64,000 bases of DNA. Origin: DASVUC01 sp038237225. GTDB lineage: Bacteria > Planctomycetota > Phycisphaerae > Tepidisphaerales > Tepidisphaeraceae. Shown here piece by piece: positions 51,311 through 60,860 of this stretch. The stretch spans positions 1-64,000 of the forward strand of contig JBBRYX010000012.1 in NCBI GenBank assembly GCA_038237225.1. The letters run 5' to 3'. Within the stretch, counting starts at the first letter, position 1. The number at the start of each line of letters is the position of its first letter. The translations under genes were made by a program, and so were the position numbers. A model generated the notes under the pieces. That model was not told the DNA's origin. It made no database searches and was given only the letters and a program-made list of their open reading frames with translations.

Positions 51311-54300
51311 TCATCGAGTCGTCACATCCGGCATCTCCAACTTCCGCAAGCCGTTCTTCTTCCCCAGCCCCACATTCACCCTCACCAGCGGCCCACTCCC
51401 CATCCCCTTCAACAAACGCGGAGTCACCGCCACCTTCACCGCGGCAGTCGAAACCTGAGCCGCGCTGCTTGACATACTCATCGGGGTATCCTCTGTCGTC
51501 ACCGCCGAATTCAAATCAGGCTGTGTGGAATTCGCCGGCGCTAAGGCCAGCGCCGCCGCAAATCCCTGCGCCCCCGCCGTCAGACTCACCTGATCGAAGG
51601 TCGCAGTATTCAATTGCGACGGATCATTCGCGCTCACCGCCAGCCCCACGTAATACGTCGTCCGCATCGACACATTGCTCGAAGCGAACAACGTCCAGTT
51701 GGTGCCATCGCTCGACGTATATCCGCGGAAATCATCCCCGCTCCGCACCAGCTTCACATAGAACGGCGTCGCAAATCCACCCGATTGCCGCGACGTCGCC
51801 GTGAACCCATTCGTATACCGCGCGAAGAACGACGCCGTGTGGTCCGCGCTTGCCCTGAGCATCAGGTGGTTTGACGTCCCCGTCAAGTTCTCCCGGAACA
51901 TCACCCCAGCGCTCGCGCCGGGATTTGTCCCGGTCATCCCAACAATCCGCGCGACGATCGTCGCATCCCCCGTCATCTGCTTATACACAAAATGAAACTG
52001 ATCCGCGGGATCCCAGATTTTATCCCCTCCGCCGCGAACCGTGTACGTTCCGTTCGAGACCGAGCTCGACCCCGCCGTCGCCGGCCCACCCACATCGCCC
52101 TCGCCCGTAAAGATCGATTGATTCGAAGCATTCACATTGACGGTGGCGCTTCCCGTCACCGTTCCCGAAAGCGTCCCGCTCGCCGATGCCTTCACCACAT
52201 CCTGCGGCGACCCGCTCGCCGGCGCGGTATACAACCCGCTCGACGAAAGCGACCCCGCCACGCTCCCGCCACTTTGCAGCGTCCACGTGAACGCAGGCTG
52301 CTGCGCCATCACATTCCCAAACTGATCTCGCGCCGATGCGCCAAACTGCTGCGTCCCCCCGTTGTTCACATTCACCGACCCCGGCGTCACCACCACGCTC
52401 GTCGTCTTCGCGTTCACCGTCGCCGTCACGCTGCTGGTCGCTGCGCTCGTCCCATCCGATATCGTCACCAGAAACGTGTACGAACCCACTTGTCCAAACG
52501 TCACCAAGGTGTTCTTCGAACCGTTCGTCCCGTTCGCGCTAAACGTCGGGTTCGGCGATCCGTTCGGCTTGCTGCTGGTTGACCACGTATACGTCAGGTT
52601 CCCTTCCCCGCCATCATCCGCCCCCAGTACCGCAAGGTTCGCCCCCGTGCTCGTCCCGGTTTGTGGATTGGCGCTCGCCGCCTGCGCCACCGTCGGCGCA
52701 CTGTTGTTCACGTTCACTGTCGCCTGCCCGACGACCGACCCCACCGCCGCCGTCACCGTCGCGCCCGAGCCGCCTGTAGCCGTGTAGAACCCGCTCGCGG
52801 TGATCGATCCACCTCCCACGATCGACCAGTTAAACGTCGGCGCGCTGCTGAACGGATCCCCAAACTGATCAAATGCCGTCGCGCTAAACTGCTGCGTCGC
52901 CCCCGCCGCCAGGTTCACCGCGCCCGGGTTCACCGCAATCGCGTTCACCAACTGATCCACGTGTACGTTCACCTGGACGTCAACGTTGTTCAACCCATCG
53001 AACACCGATAGGAAGTACGTATACCAACCGGCCTTACCGAACATGGCCGAAGTGTCAGCCAGGTAATCACCGTCGTTTGGAAACACAGGGTCAGCCGCGC
53101 CATTCGGCTTGCTGATGAGCACCCACGCATAGCTGAGGTTCTGCGCGCCACCATCATCCACCGCCGCGGCATGGAACTGCGCCACCTTCCCACTGCTATC
53201 AAACGTGACCGTCGGCCCCCCGGTAATCCGCGGCGCCTCGTCCCGCACCATCACCACCGTGCTCGCGCTGATCGATCCATAGCTCGCGAAGACATTCACA
53301 TCCCACTGATTCCTGTTGGATGTGAATACGCCCCCCGGATCGATGCTCCCCCCGCCGCTCGTCACCGACCACGAAAGCGCCGGCAACGTCGACATCGTCT
53401 GCCCGAACTGATCCTTCCCCGTCGCGATCATCTGCTGCGATGAATTGATCCCCATCGTCTGCTGGCTCGGCGTAACCACCAAACTCTTAAGCGTCTGGCT
53501 CACCGTCACGCTCACGCTGCTTGTCGTCGTCAGGAAACCATTCGAGAGGGTCACAACAAGTCCATAATTTCCCGCCTGTCCGAACGTCACCGTGCCGTTC
53601 TTGGCGCCGTTCGTTCCGTTCACGCTGAACGTCGGAGCCGGCGCTCCCGCCGGCTTTACCGTCGTCGTCCACGTGTACGTCAGCGCTGCTTCCCCACCTT
53701 CATCCGCGCCCAGCACGCTCACCGCCGCCTGCGTCCCCGGCACCGGATAAGGCACCACGTTCGCCGCCGTCGCCACCGTCGGCGCTTTCCGCGTATGTGA
53801 CAGCGCCGACGCCGGAATCACCTGCTTGCCAATGCCCGGCCCCGAGTAACTCACCGTCAGCGCTTCTCCACCCTGCGCCTCAAAATAATTCACCTTGAAC
53901 GCATGCGTTCCCGCCGCCAGAACAATCTGCCCGCTCCGCTCCTGGTTGGCATGCGTATTGTCGTTGCTGACCACCAGCGTGTTACCGATATACAACGTCG
54001 AGCCATCATCACTGCTCGTATAGAACGTATACGTGCCCGTGGTCAGCACTGTGATGTATCCGACATACTGAAACCCGTATCCATCCGTCACATTCCGCGG
54101 CGACATGTCGATCGTCGACAATGTCCCCGACTTGATCGCCGTCATCGCGTCGAAGTTCGGCACCGCCTGCCACAGTCCCTCAAAATACCGGTAACCAATC
54201 CCCGGCAGCGCATCGCCTGGATTTTCCGGTGTCCGCGGAATTTGCACCAGCACGCTCGCTGTCCCGCTCAGGCTCCCCACCGTCGCCCGAACCGTCGCGC

Positions 54301-57300
54301 TCCCCGTCGCACTCGCCGGAGCCGTATACATCCCATCCGACGCCAGGCTCCCGACCGATCCGCCGTCCAGGCTCCACGTTGCACCCGGCTGGCTGACCAG
54401 CACGATCCCAAACTGGTCGTACACCGTCGCGCCAAACTTCTGCATCCCGCTGTTCGGCACGAACGGATTGCTCGGCGATACGCTCACCGTGGTCGCAATC
54501 TGGGTCACCACCGCCTGCACGCTGCTCGTCACCCCACTCGTCCCGTCAAACACCGTGCATTCCAGCGTATAGATCCCCGCGCGTGAAAAAGTCGCCCGAG
54601 TATTCTTCGCCGCGTTCGATCCATTCCCCGACCACGCCACCGACCCGGCCGTCTCTCCCACCGCGCGCCACGAATACACCAGCTTCGATTCCCCCGAATC
54701 ATCCGCTCCAAGAACGCTCAGGCTAAACGTCTTCCCCGCGATCAAGCCCCCCGCGCTCGCCGTCTGTGCGATCGTCGGCGCCGCATTCGCCACATCCGGC
54801 GGCGCAACCGTCACCGTCTGAAGATTCCATCCGCTCGTCTCCGCCAGGCTCGTCACCCGGATCAGATTCTCCCCTTCCTCCAGCCGAATCGTTCCGTAAT
54901 TGTTGTCCGCAAACGTCGTCGAGCTTCCCGTGTTCTTCAACGTAATCGCCCGAATCGTCTGATTCACGGTCACCCGAACCTGCTCGCTGCTGCCGGTTGT
55001 GCCGCCTCGCAGCGACAGCTTGTAATCCCCGCCCTTCGCCGCGCGCACAAAATAATCAACGCTGTTTCCCTTCCCCGGACTCTTCAGATAAGAATCCGCA
55101 TACGGAACCGTCGCCCCCGCCTGCGCCCGCGCATCAAACGTCGCCGGCACCGGAATTCCATACGACAACGGCGTCTTCGCGGCACCCACCACCGTGATCG
55201 TCCCCAGCGCCTTCGGGCTCGTCAGATTATCAATCGCGTTCGACAGTCCCCACGACCCAAACCCCGTATCCCAATTCGTCGGTCCCGCCTGGAACCAGTT
55301 GAACAACCCGCCACCCTGGCTGTACCAGCTATCCAGATACGTCTTCACCAAATCCGCCATCCGCGGATCCAAACTCGCCGCCTTCTTAACCGCGACGTTC
55401 CCGCCGCCAAACGTGTCCGGCCCACCCTCATACGCCATGCTCTTCAGCCCGTACCTCATCGCGAACGAGTTGTATCCATAATAAAACTTCGCCGATCCCT
55501 GAATCGAATCGCTGAACCCCTGAATGTACTGGTCCACCGTCGCGTTCGGATTGGCATCAATCGCATCCCCCGCCCCAAAATACGGCGCTCCCGCGATCCC
55601 ATAAATGTATTTGCTCGGCGACCCATACGTCTGATCAAGCCACTCCAGTTGCTGCTTCGCCACCTCCGGCTGCGCAAACTGATTCGCAAGCACCGGCCGA
55701 ATCTTCCGATTGATCGCCTCCGCCCCGTACACCGTCGCAAAGTTATCGCTGATCTCCTTCAGCCGCTTCCCGATCCGCCGCCACGCCCAGTAATACTGAT
55801 TGTTCACCCCGTCATTGTTCAAAGGCGATCCCCCGGCATTCACCTCCGCCACCGCCGCATTCAGATCATCCGTCGCCTGCTGAAATGACCCATTCCAAAC
55901 CTCGTTGCTGTACTCAACATACACCGCCAGGTCCGGCGACAGATTCGCCTTGAAGAGCTGCGCCAGATTCTTCACGTAATCATCCGATGCGTTCACCGGA
56001 ATGTTGACCCAGACATCCTTCTTAAGCTGGTTCGCCATCTGGATGGCGTATTCCCAGGCCACGCCCTTGTTCGTGGATTGCCGCGCATCCGTCACCTTCG
56101 CCCGATCGCTCCAGTTCACGATCGCGTTGTTGTTCGTCTGCGTGAAATCCATGAACCGGATCGTCGTAAACTGCTTCAAGTGCGCCAGATAATCATTCGT
56201 AAACACCTGCGTCGTATTCGCGGCATACCCCGGCCGGATCAACTTGATGTTCGTAATCCCCGTCCCCAAGGTGCCGAACGCCGTCCGCCGCGTGTTTGAG
56301 AAAACAAGCCCCGAATACCACTGCGCGCTGTTCTCATCCGCGTTGATGACCAGATCCGCCGTCGTGGTGTTGCTCGCCAGGTTGTATACGACGTTGCTCA
56401 CCGTCGTCGGCCCCACCGACCAGCCCGACACATTCGCCCGCCCCGTGAACGACAGCTTGTACGTCCCGTTATAAATGTGCGCACTGTTCGAGAACCCCGT
56501 GATAAAGATCGATCCGAAATCCGTCGTCGGCCACCCGTTCGCATCCACCGGCGTGTCCGCGCCAAACCCCGTCGTCTGCGGCTGGCGCATCTGCTTCGCC
56601 ACATCCACAAACACGTTACCCAGCGAATAATCCCTCACCTGATCCAGCCCGCCCCCCAGCGGAATCGTCGGCGTCACGCTCACGTTCGTGAACGTGCTCG
56701 AGAGCGCCCCTTCATCGCTCCCCACCGCCGCCAGCCCCACCTCCACCGTCCGCCCCATGTCCACGTACGTCGTCCCCGCCAGCATCCACGTCCCATCCGT
56801 CCCCGTCTGCGAAAGATAAGCCTTGAAGAACGACCCATCCCGCACCAGCTTCACCCACCGCGCCGTCACCGGACCGATTCCATCACCCGTTATCCCCAGC
56901 GATCCATTCGCCTTGCGGAATTGAATCTGCCCGCCGCCGGCGGGCGCCACCGTCATCGCCACAAATTTCGCGGCCGGATCCGAGCTCTCCCGAATCATCA
57001 CCCCCGCTTCCGCCGGAAATTCATAATCCTGGTTCATCGCAATCTGGGCGATGATCGTCCCATCCCCGTTCAGCGCCTGATGCAGAAAATGAAAATTGTC
57101 GCTCGCGCGAATGCCGAACATCCCCCCGCCCGCCTGTACGGAATAAGCGCCCGCGCCAGAATCCCCAATCACAAACCCGCGCGAATCCGGCGAACCGATA
57201 TCCTCATCCAGCCAGTTCACGCTCGCCCACCCGCCCGAATCATACAACTGCGAAGCCGGAATCACCTGCTCGGTGGTCGACGCGCTGCTCCACTTCAACT

Positions 57301-57850
57301 TCAAGTCGGCCGCGCCAACATCATCCGAGTATTCCAGCCTGATGTCATAAAACTCCCCCGCCGAAAGCGAAATCGTCCCGCTGTCCTTCGCGAACGGATG
57401 ATCCGTCCAGTTGCTGATCACCGCCTGCCCGTTCACCCAAAGCCGCACCGGCTCATCGCTCTCCGTATAGAACGTATACGCTTCCGAAAACTGCGCCTGC
57501 ACTTTCCCTGCCCACCGCGCCGAAAACCCAGGCCCTCCCGCAAAGTGGAAATCCACCGACTGATCCACCTTCGTCGTCGACAGGTTCGTCAGGTTCAGAT
57601 CCGAGAAATAATTCCCCACCAGCCCTGTTCCCACCCCCCCCACTCCCTGCACCGCCGACGCCAGAAGCGTCCGCGACTCAAGTTTCTCCAACCCGCGCCC
57701 GCGCCCGCGCCCTAAGCGCACCGATTCCTTGCCCCTCGAAGGGCTCCTTCCCTGACTTTTCTTTAATGCTCGAGACGAGAACACGCGCGACTCCCAACTC
57801 TGTCCACAATGCCCATCTGTGGTTCGAGCCGGACGGCCCAACGGACGCAC
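51311..57850 (-). CDS. Giant LEPR-XLL surface protein with PA14 and GH-A-like domains
   Basis: A 2179-residue protein. LEKLESRTLLAS near residue 55 is the LEPR-XLL-type motif. Then, in order: PA14 domain (~75-205, GLVGNYFSDLNLTNL), concanavalin-like module (~215-395), a TIM-barrel-like domain (~430-920) with VYVEYSNEVWNGSF and SMAYEGGPD supplying two glutamates in clan GH-A positions, a carbohydrate-binding-like module (~940-1060), Ig-like modules with repeats such as GADDGGEGNLTYTWSTSSKP, a second PA14 (~1255-1390), more Ig-like modules, and a second concanavalin-like module (~1960-2110). It probably binds and cuts an external polysaccharide (inference). There is no PEP-CTERM tail. The first ~50 residues are Arg-rich; a later start is possible. 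Confidence 0.85.
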   Translation of the reverse strand: MRPLGRPARTTDGHCGQSWESRVFSSRALKKSQGRSPSRGKESVRLGRGRGRGLEKLESRTLLASAVQGVGGVGTGLVGNYFSDLNLTNLSTTKVDQSVDFHFAGGPGFSARWAGKVQAQFSEAYTFYTESDEPVRLWVNGQAVISNWTDHPFAKDSGTISLSAGEFYDIRLEYSDDVGAADLKLKWSSASTTEQVIPASQLYDSGGWASVNWLDEDIGSPDSRGFVIGDSGAGAYSVQAGGGMFGIRASDNFHFLHQALNGDGTIIAQIAMNQDYEFPAEAGVMIRESSDPAAKFVAMTVAPAGGGQIQFRKANGSLGITGDGIGPVTARWVKLVRDGSFFKAYLSQTGTDGTWMLAGTTYVDMGRTVEVGLAAVGSDEGALSSTFTNVSVTPTIPLGGGLDQVRDYSLGNVFVDVAKQMRQPQTTGFGADTPVDANGWPTTDFGSIFITGFSNSAHIYNGTYKLSFTGRANVSGWSVGPTTVSNVVYNLASNTTTADLVINADENSAQWYSGLVFSNTRRTAFGTLGTGITNIKLIRPGYAANTTQVFTNDYLAHLKQFTTIRFMDFTQTNNNAIVNWSDRAKVTDARQSTNKGVAWEYAIQMANQLKKDVWVNIPVNASDDYVKNLAQLFKANLSPDLAVYVEYSNEVWNGSFQQATDDLNAAVAEVNAGGSPLNNDGVNNQYYWAWRRIGKRLKEISDNFATVYGAEAINRKIRPVLANQFAQPEVAKQQLEWLDQTYGSPSKYIYGIAGAPYFGAGDAIDANPNATVDQYIQGFSDSIQGSAKFYYGYNSFAMRYGLKSMAYEGGPDTFGGGNVAVKKAASLDPRMADLVKTYLDSWYSQGGGLFNWFQAGPTNWDTGFGSWGLSNAIDNLTSPKALGTITVVGAAKTPLSYGIPVPATFDARAQAGATVPYADSYLKSPGKGNSVDYFVRAAKGGDYKLSLRGGTTGSSEQVRVTVNQTIRAITLKNTGSSTTFADNNYGTIRLEEGENLIRVTSLAETSGWNLQTVTVAPPDVANAAPTIAQTASAGGLIAGKTFSLSVLGADDSGESKLVYSWRAVGETAGSVAWSGNGSNAAKNTRATFSRAGIYTLECTVFDGTSGVTSSVQAVVTQIATTVSVSPSNPFVPNSGMQKFGATVYDQFGIVLVSQPGATWSLDGGSVGSLASDGMYTAPASATGSATVRATVGSLSGTASVLVQIPRTPENPGDALPGIGYRYFEGLWQAVPNFDAMTAIKSGTLSTIDMSPRNVTDGYGFQYVGYITVLTTGTYTFYTSSDDGSTLYIGNTLVVSNDNTHANQERSGQIVLAAGTHAFKVNYFEAQGGEALTVSYSGPGIGKQVIPASALSHTRKAPTVATAANVVPYPVPGTQAAVSVLGADEGGEAALTYTWTTTVKPAGAPAPTFSVNGTNGAKNGTVTFGQAGNYGLVVTLSNGFLTTTSSVSVTVSQTLKSLVVTPSQQTMGINSSQQMIATGKDQFGQTMSTLPALSWSVTSGGGSIDPGGVFTSNRNQWDVNVFASYGSISASTVVMVRDEAPRITGGPTVTFDSSGKVAQFHAAAVDDGGAQNLSYAWVLISKPNGAADPVFPNDGDYLADTSAMFGKAGWYTYFLSVFDGLNNVDVQVNVHVDQLVNAIAVNPGAVNLAAGATQQFSATAFDQFGDPFSSAPTFNWSIVGGGSITASGFYTATGGSGATVTAAVGSVVGQATVNVNNSAPTVAQAASANPQTGTSTGANLAVLGADDGGEGNLTYTWSTSSKPNGSPNPTFSANGTNGSKNTLVTFGQVGSYTFLVTISDGTSAATSSVTATVNAKTTSVVVTPGSVNVNNGGTQQFGASARDQFGNVMAQQPAFTWTLQSGGSVAGSLSSSGLYTAPASGSPQDVVKASASGTLSGTVTGSATVNVNASNQSIFTGEGDVGGPATAGSSSVSNGTYTVRGGGDKIWDPADQFHFVYKQMTGDATIVARIVGMTGTNPGASAGVMFRENLTGTSNHLMLRASADHTASFFARYTNGFTATSRQSGGFATPFYVKLVRSGDDFRGYTSSDGTNWTLFASSNVSMRTTYYVGLAVSANDPSQLNTATFDQVSLTAGAQGFAAALALAPANSTQPDLNSAVTTEDTPMSMSSSAAQVSTAAVKVAVTPRLLKGMGSGPLVRVNVGLGKKNGLRKLEMPDVTTR

Positions 57851-58189
57851 GAGGCGGATTGAACGTCGGGTCTACCCGATCAACGGCGAAGCAACCCTCG
57901 CTCCCGCCGTAACGCTTGCCATGGTTGTCGATTCACTGCTGCAATCACCGGCGCTTCCGGCGCATTTCCAACCCACCCAAGACCTCAGAAAATACACCGC
58001 CACCCCCACTTACGTCAAAACAATCTAACTTTTCCACTCCCCCCCTGCCAAAACAAAAGGCATCGCCCCCACGACAACGCCACACCTGAGCTTACTGCAT
58101 CGGCCCCCTCAAAGTTCGCCCCCCCACATTTTCCCCCCTTGCCCCGTCTTCAATCGTCAATGACTCAATCCCCCAATCGTCAATTCCCC
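57851..58189. other. Intergenic upstream of the giant gene
   Basis: No convincing gene. A heptamer-word block TCAATCGTCAATGACTCAAT followed by CCCCCAATCGTCAATTCCCC lies at about 58147-58193, at the end of the ABC-2 permease gene. The word CAATCGT also occurs inside the SGNH gene at 6677-6716. Confidence 0.6.
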
Positions 58190-59089
58190 TCATCCTTCCG
58201 CCCCCCCCAACTCCCTCGTCTGAAACAACCACATCCCCACCGCCAGCGCGAACACCGCATAAGCCACCGCGTACACCGTCGACACGCCCAGATAAGACCA
58301 GATCTCCCCCAGCGGCACCGCACGCGGATCCCCCTCATACATCGTCCCCCGCAACTTCAACACCGAGTAAACCGTCTTGCTCCGCAAATCAAACGTCTCC
58401 AGATACGGCAACAACGTGCTCACCCCATACCCCACCGCCCGCGCAATCCCCCGCCCCCCCTGCCCGCCATCGCCCAGCACAAACCGCGTCAGGTTCCCCG
58501 CGATATAAAGCAAAATCACCACCGGCAGATTCACCACCAGCGAGAACCGCGTCGACAGCGCCACCCCAATCGCCGCCAGCACGCAGATCTGCAACCAAAG
58601 CAAAACCAAACTCGGCGCCAGCCCCGCCAGGTTCATCGCCCGCATCTCGAAAATCTGCCGCAGTTCCTTCTCATCGATCGTCGCCGTCTTCAGTTGATAA
58701 TCCCCCGGCAGCCGCGCCCACGTGCACAGCATCAGGATGACCCCCAGCACCGCCACCGCCACACCCGCCGCCGCCACGATGCCCAGGTATTTCCCCACCA
58801 GCACCTGCCACCGCCGCACCGGCTTGCTCATCAGCGTCAGCATCGTGCGGTCCTCGATCTCATCGAAGATCGACCGCGATGTCGCGAACAGCGTCACGAT
58901 CAGCACCATCAGCAGAATCACATCCAGCCCCACCGCCTTGAACATGATCGTGTCCTCCCCCAGCGTGAAGAACGGCAGCAGCGCAAAGATCAAAAGCACC
59001 GCCGCTCCCAGCCCCAGCAGCAAAGAATAAATCGGCTGCACAATGGACTCGAAGAACGTATGGCGGACGATGACGAAGGTTCTGTACAT
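58190..59089 (-). CDS. ABC-2-type transporter permease
   Basis: A 299-residue membrane protein. MYRTFVIVRHTFFESIVQPI followed by YSLLLGLGAAVLLIFALLPF, then ATSRSIFDEIEDRTMLTLMS followed by KPVRRWQVLVGKYLG, is the ABC-2 permease pattern (first helix, periplasmic loop, coupling segment). Five or six helices in total. It would work with an ATPase subunit, which is not next to it. Substrate unknown. Confidence 0.9.
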   Translation of the reverse strand: MYRTFVIVRHTFFESIVQPIYSLLLGLGAAVLLIFALLPFFTLGEDTIMFKAVGLDVILLMVLIVTLFATSRSIFDEIEDRTMLTLMSKPVRRWQVLVGKYLGIVAAAGVAVAVLGVILMLCTWARLPGDYQLKTATIDEKELRQIFEMRAMNLAGLAPSLVLLWLQICVLAAIGVALSTRFSLVVNLPVVILLYIAGNLTRFVLGDGGQGGRGIARAVGYGVSTLLPYLETFDLRSKTVYSVLKLRGTMYEGDPRAVPLGEIWSYLGVSTVYAVAYAVFALAVGMWLFQTRELGGAEG

Positions 59090-59095
59090 GTTGGT

Positions 59096-59180
59096 CCGTT
59101 GTCAGTTGCCAGTTGCCAGTTGCCAGTTGCCAGGAAACGCTGATCCGCTTCAGCAACGGACAACTGACAACGTACTACGG
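59096..59180. repeat. CAGTTGC heptamer-word block
   Basis: GTCCGTTGTCAGTTGCCAGT followed by three more TGCCAGT units (period 7), and the inverted partner GCAACGGACAACTGACAACG at the right. It fills the gap between acylphosphatase and the ABC-2 permease. Confidence 0.92.
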
Positions 59181-59188
59181 ACATCTTT

Positions 59189-59470
59189 TTAATATTTAAT
59201 CTCAAACGTTTCAAACTCCCCGGCCGCTTCGGTCACCTCATCGGTTCTCCCGGTGATAAACCCATCCATCCGCTCGCCGATCTCCTTCACGATGGCATCC
59301 ATGTCCTCATCCGCCCCCTCCATCACCATCTCCACCCCCCCTGCCCGCGCCCGCCCATCCGGCAGGTTTCTCACAAATCCCCGCACATTATACCGCGAAG
59401 CAATCGACTGCGCAGTGTACCTGAATCCCACCCCCTGCACCCTCCCCGAAAACAAACACCGACGCCGCAT
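59189..59470 (-). CDS. acyP: Acylphosphatase
   Basis: A 93-residue enzyme that hydrolyses acyl phosphates. RCLFSGRVQGVGFRYTAQSI has the catalytic Arg in GVGFR, and YNVRGFVRNLPDGR the catalytic Asn in VRN. Length fits the family. ATG 59470 has AAGG eight bases upstream; the longer frame runs through the TTGTCCG words and a 21-bp minisatellite, which is improbable as protein. Confidence 0.93.
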   Translation of the reverse strand: MRRRCLFSGRVQGVGFRYTAQSIASRYNVRGFVRNLPDGRARAGGVEMVMEGADEDMDAIVKEIGERMDGFITGRTDEVTEAAGEFETFEIKY

Positions 59471-59515
59471 CACATGCACCTTATATCCGAGGTCCCCCTC
59501 CCTCCGCCACGCGAG

Positions 59516-59552
59516 TGGGTCCGTTGTCAACGGTCCGTTGTCCGTTGTGAAG
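59516..59552. repeat. TTGTCCG heptamer-word block
   Basis: GGGTCCGTTGTCAACGGTCC followed by GTTGTCCGTTGTGAA, word GTCCGTT with 7-base spacing. A related block lies at 5937-5972 in the DUF6785-type gene. It directly precedes the 21-bp array. Confidence 0.85.
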
Positions 59553-59699
59553 GGGCAACCGAGCATCGGGAAGGGAGCAACCGTCACCGGGAGCGAGCAA
59601 ACGACGACCCAGAGGGAGCAACCATCAGTCCGGAGAGGGCGCCCGTCATTCGGCAGGCGGCAACCGTCAGCCCGGAGGGAGAAAACGAACGCCGCGAGA
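59553..59699. repeat. 21-bp minisatellite, seven units
   Basis: Seven units of exactly 21 bases, consensus GRGCAACCGTCASYCSGRGR, more diverged than the arrays at 7544 and 14654. Examples of unit starts: GGGCAACCGAGC, GGAGCAACCGTC, GAGCAAACGACG, GAGCAACCATCA, GGGCGCCCGTCA, CGGCAACCGTCA. No length change in any unit. Located upstream of acylphosphatase. Confidence 0.93.
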
Positions 59700-60121
59700 G
59701 ACAGTGTCATCCCACCCGACCCCGCGCCGGGGGACTCGGGCCGCCGATCTTCTGGGACGGCGACGTGCGGATCATCGGCAACCGATTTTATGGGACAGAC
59801 GGATGCTCACCACGGAGCCCCCCGGTAAAAATCAAAAGGTCAGCAAAAAATCAAAGGGGTCAGAAAAATCAAAGGGGTCAGGAAGGTTTTTCGCAAAAGA
59901 CCTTCCTGACCCCTTTGATCGATTTGCGCCCAGGCCTGGATCGGAACGCGCCAGTGCAATCCGCGCGCCGAACCGGATTGGAATGTCCCACGGATGTCCC
60001 TTTATCTGCTCCTCTTCTTAGATCGCAGCGATATTGATGTGCGACCCCTTTGAATTTCCCCCTCTCGCCTTGTCCCCAGGGTTCGCTTTCAAGCGAGCAA
60101 GGGTCCTGCTATCCTCCGTCC
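59700..60121. other. Intergenic with REP-like material
   Basis: No gene seen. GGGGTCAGAAAAATCAAAGG and related short direct copies of AAAGGGGTCAG lead into the hairpin at 59868-59919. The segment 59930-60050 may be remnant sequence of the same element and ends with GACCCCTTTGAATTTC, another half-copy. Confidence 0.7.
59868..59919. repeat. AAAGGGGTCAGG hairpin (REP-like)
   Basis: ATCAAAGGGGTCAGGAAGGT (59868-59887) is perfectly complementary to ACCTTCCTGACCCCTTTGAT (59900-59919), with a 12-base loop. I recall the word AAAGGGGTCAGG from REP-type repeats linked to tyrosine (Y1/RAYT) transposases; no such transposase gene is in the window. Confidence 0.95.
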
Positions 60122-60448
60122 ATGCTCGCCATGCTTGATTCACCGACGCTCTCGCTGATTGCAGAGATCGCGTGGATGACGCTGGCCGCAGTGGTGGGTC
60201 GCTTCCTCATGAAGTCGCGGTTGATGATTTGGGTGGCGTCATTCCTGGGCGCTTTCGGCGCGATGGTTGCAAATACCCTCATTGATGGGCAAGGCGCGTT
60301 CATCATGCTGATCTACACACCCTTGATCTACCTGGCCGCGGTCGCGGGTCGCGATGATCTTTTCGTGCGTGGACGTCCGCCCGTAAAGATCCTGATCCGT
60401 AGGTCTGACAGCCAAGAAAAAGGCGCGGATAAGGGGTCGCGCGGATAA
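60122..60448 (+). CDS. Small membrane protein, unknown
   Basis: A 108-residue protein from ATG 60122. Hydrophobic segments at about residues 10-25 (LIAEIAWMTLAAVVGR), 33-52 (LMIWVASFLGAFGAMVANTL) and 60-75 (FIMLIYTPLIYLAAVAG). The last residues (KGADKGSRG) are encoded by GGATAAGGGGTCGCGCGGAT repeat sequence, so the original stop may have been displaced. It is flanked on both sides by AAAGGGGTCAGG hairpins. No family recognised. Confidence 0.55.
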   Translation: MLAMLDSPTLSLIAEIAWMTLAAVVGRFLMKSRLMIWVASFLGAFGAMVANTLIDGQGAFIMLIYTPLIYLAAVAGRDDLFVRGRPPVKILIRRSDSQEKGADKGSRG

Positions 60449-60860
60449 GGGGTCAGGAATCGAATTCGCCGACCCGGGGGGCGAGGAGACGATCCATCGC
60501 CCCAAGTGTCTTCTCCTCGCCCCCCAGACCCCGCATTCCTCTTCTCCTTCCCCAAAGCTTCGGCCCCTCTGTGAATGATTCTTCACCAGGTCAAATCAAA
60601 GGGGTCAGGAAGGTTTTAGGCAAAAAAACTTCCCGACCCCTTTGATCGATCTCGGACTGGCGAATCCTCACCCAGCCGCTGGCGGTCGTTCTGCCGCTGG
60701 CGGTGCCGATGAGCGGGGTGGTGGGTTAGGGAATAAGGCACGTAGGCACGTAAGCACGGAGTGAGGGCTGAAGGGAGAAGGGATGGAGTGAATTCGATCT
60801 CCCCACTCACTCCTCTTTGCCTCGTCCCCCCCTACGTGCCTCTTGCCTCTTGCCTTTCCC
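60449..60860. other. Intergenic with repeat words
   Basis: No gene seen. Contents: GGATAAGGGGTCAGGAATCG at 60442, the REP-like hairpin at 60595-60646, GGCACGTAGGCACGTAAGCA (period 8) near 60736, and GCCTCTTGCCTCTTGCCTTT (period 7) at about 60838 touching the next gene's end. Confidence 0.7.
60595..60646. repeat. AAAGGGGTCAGG hairpin, second copy
   Basis: ATCAAAGGGGTCAGGAAGGT on the left pairs with ACTTCCCGACCCCTTTGAT on the right with one or two mismatches around TTTAGGCAAAAA. Same family as 59868-59919; the two copies bracket the small membrane-protein gene. Confidence 0.92.

Noticed and set aside
56477..57715. 412-codon plus-strand frame antisense to the LEPR-XLL giant
   Set aside because: Extremely rich in Arg and Pro, with no domain. 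A shadow of C-rich DNA.
59471..59710. N-terminal extension of acylphosphatase
   Set aside because: It is encoded by heptamer words and a 21-bp array. The ATG at 59470 has a ribosome site and gives the normal family length.
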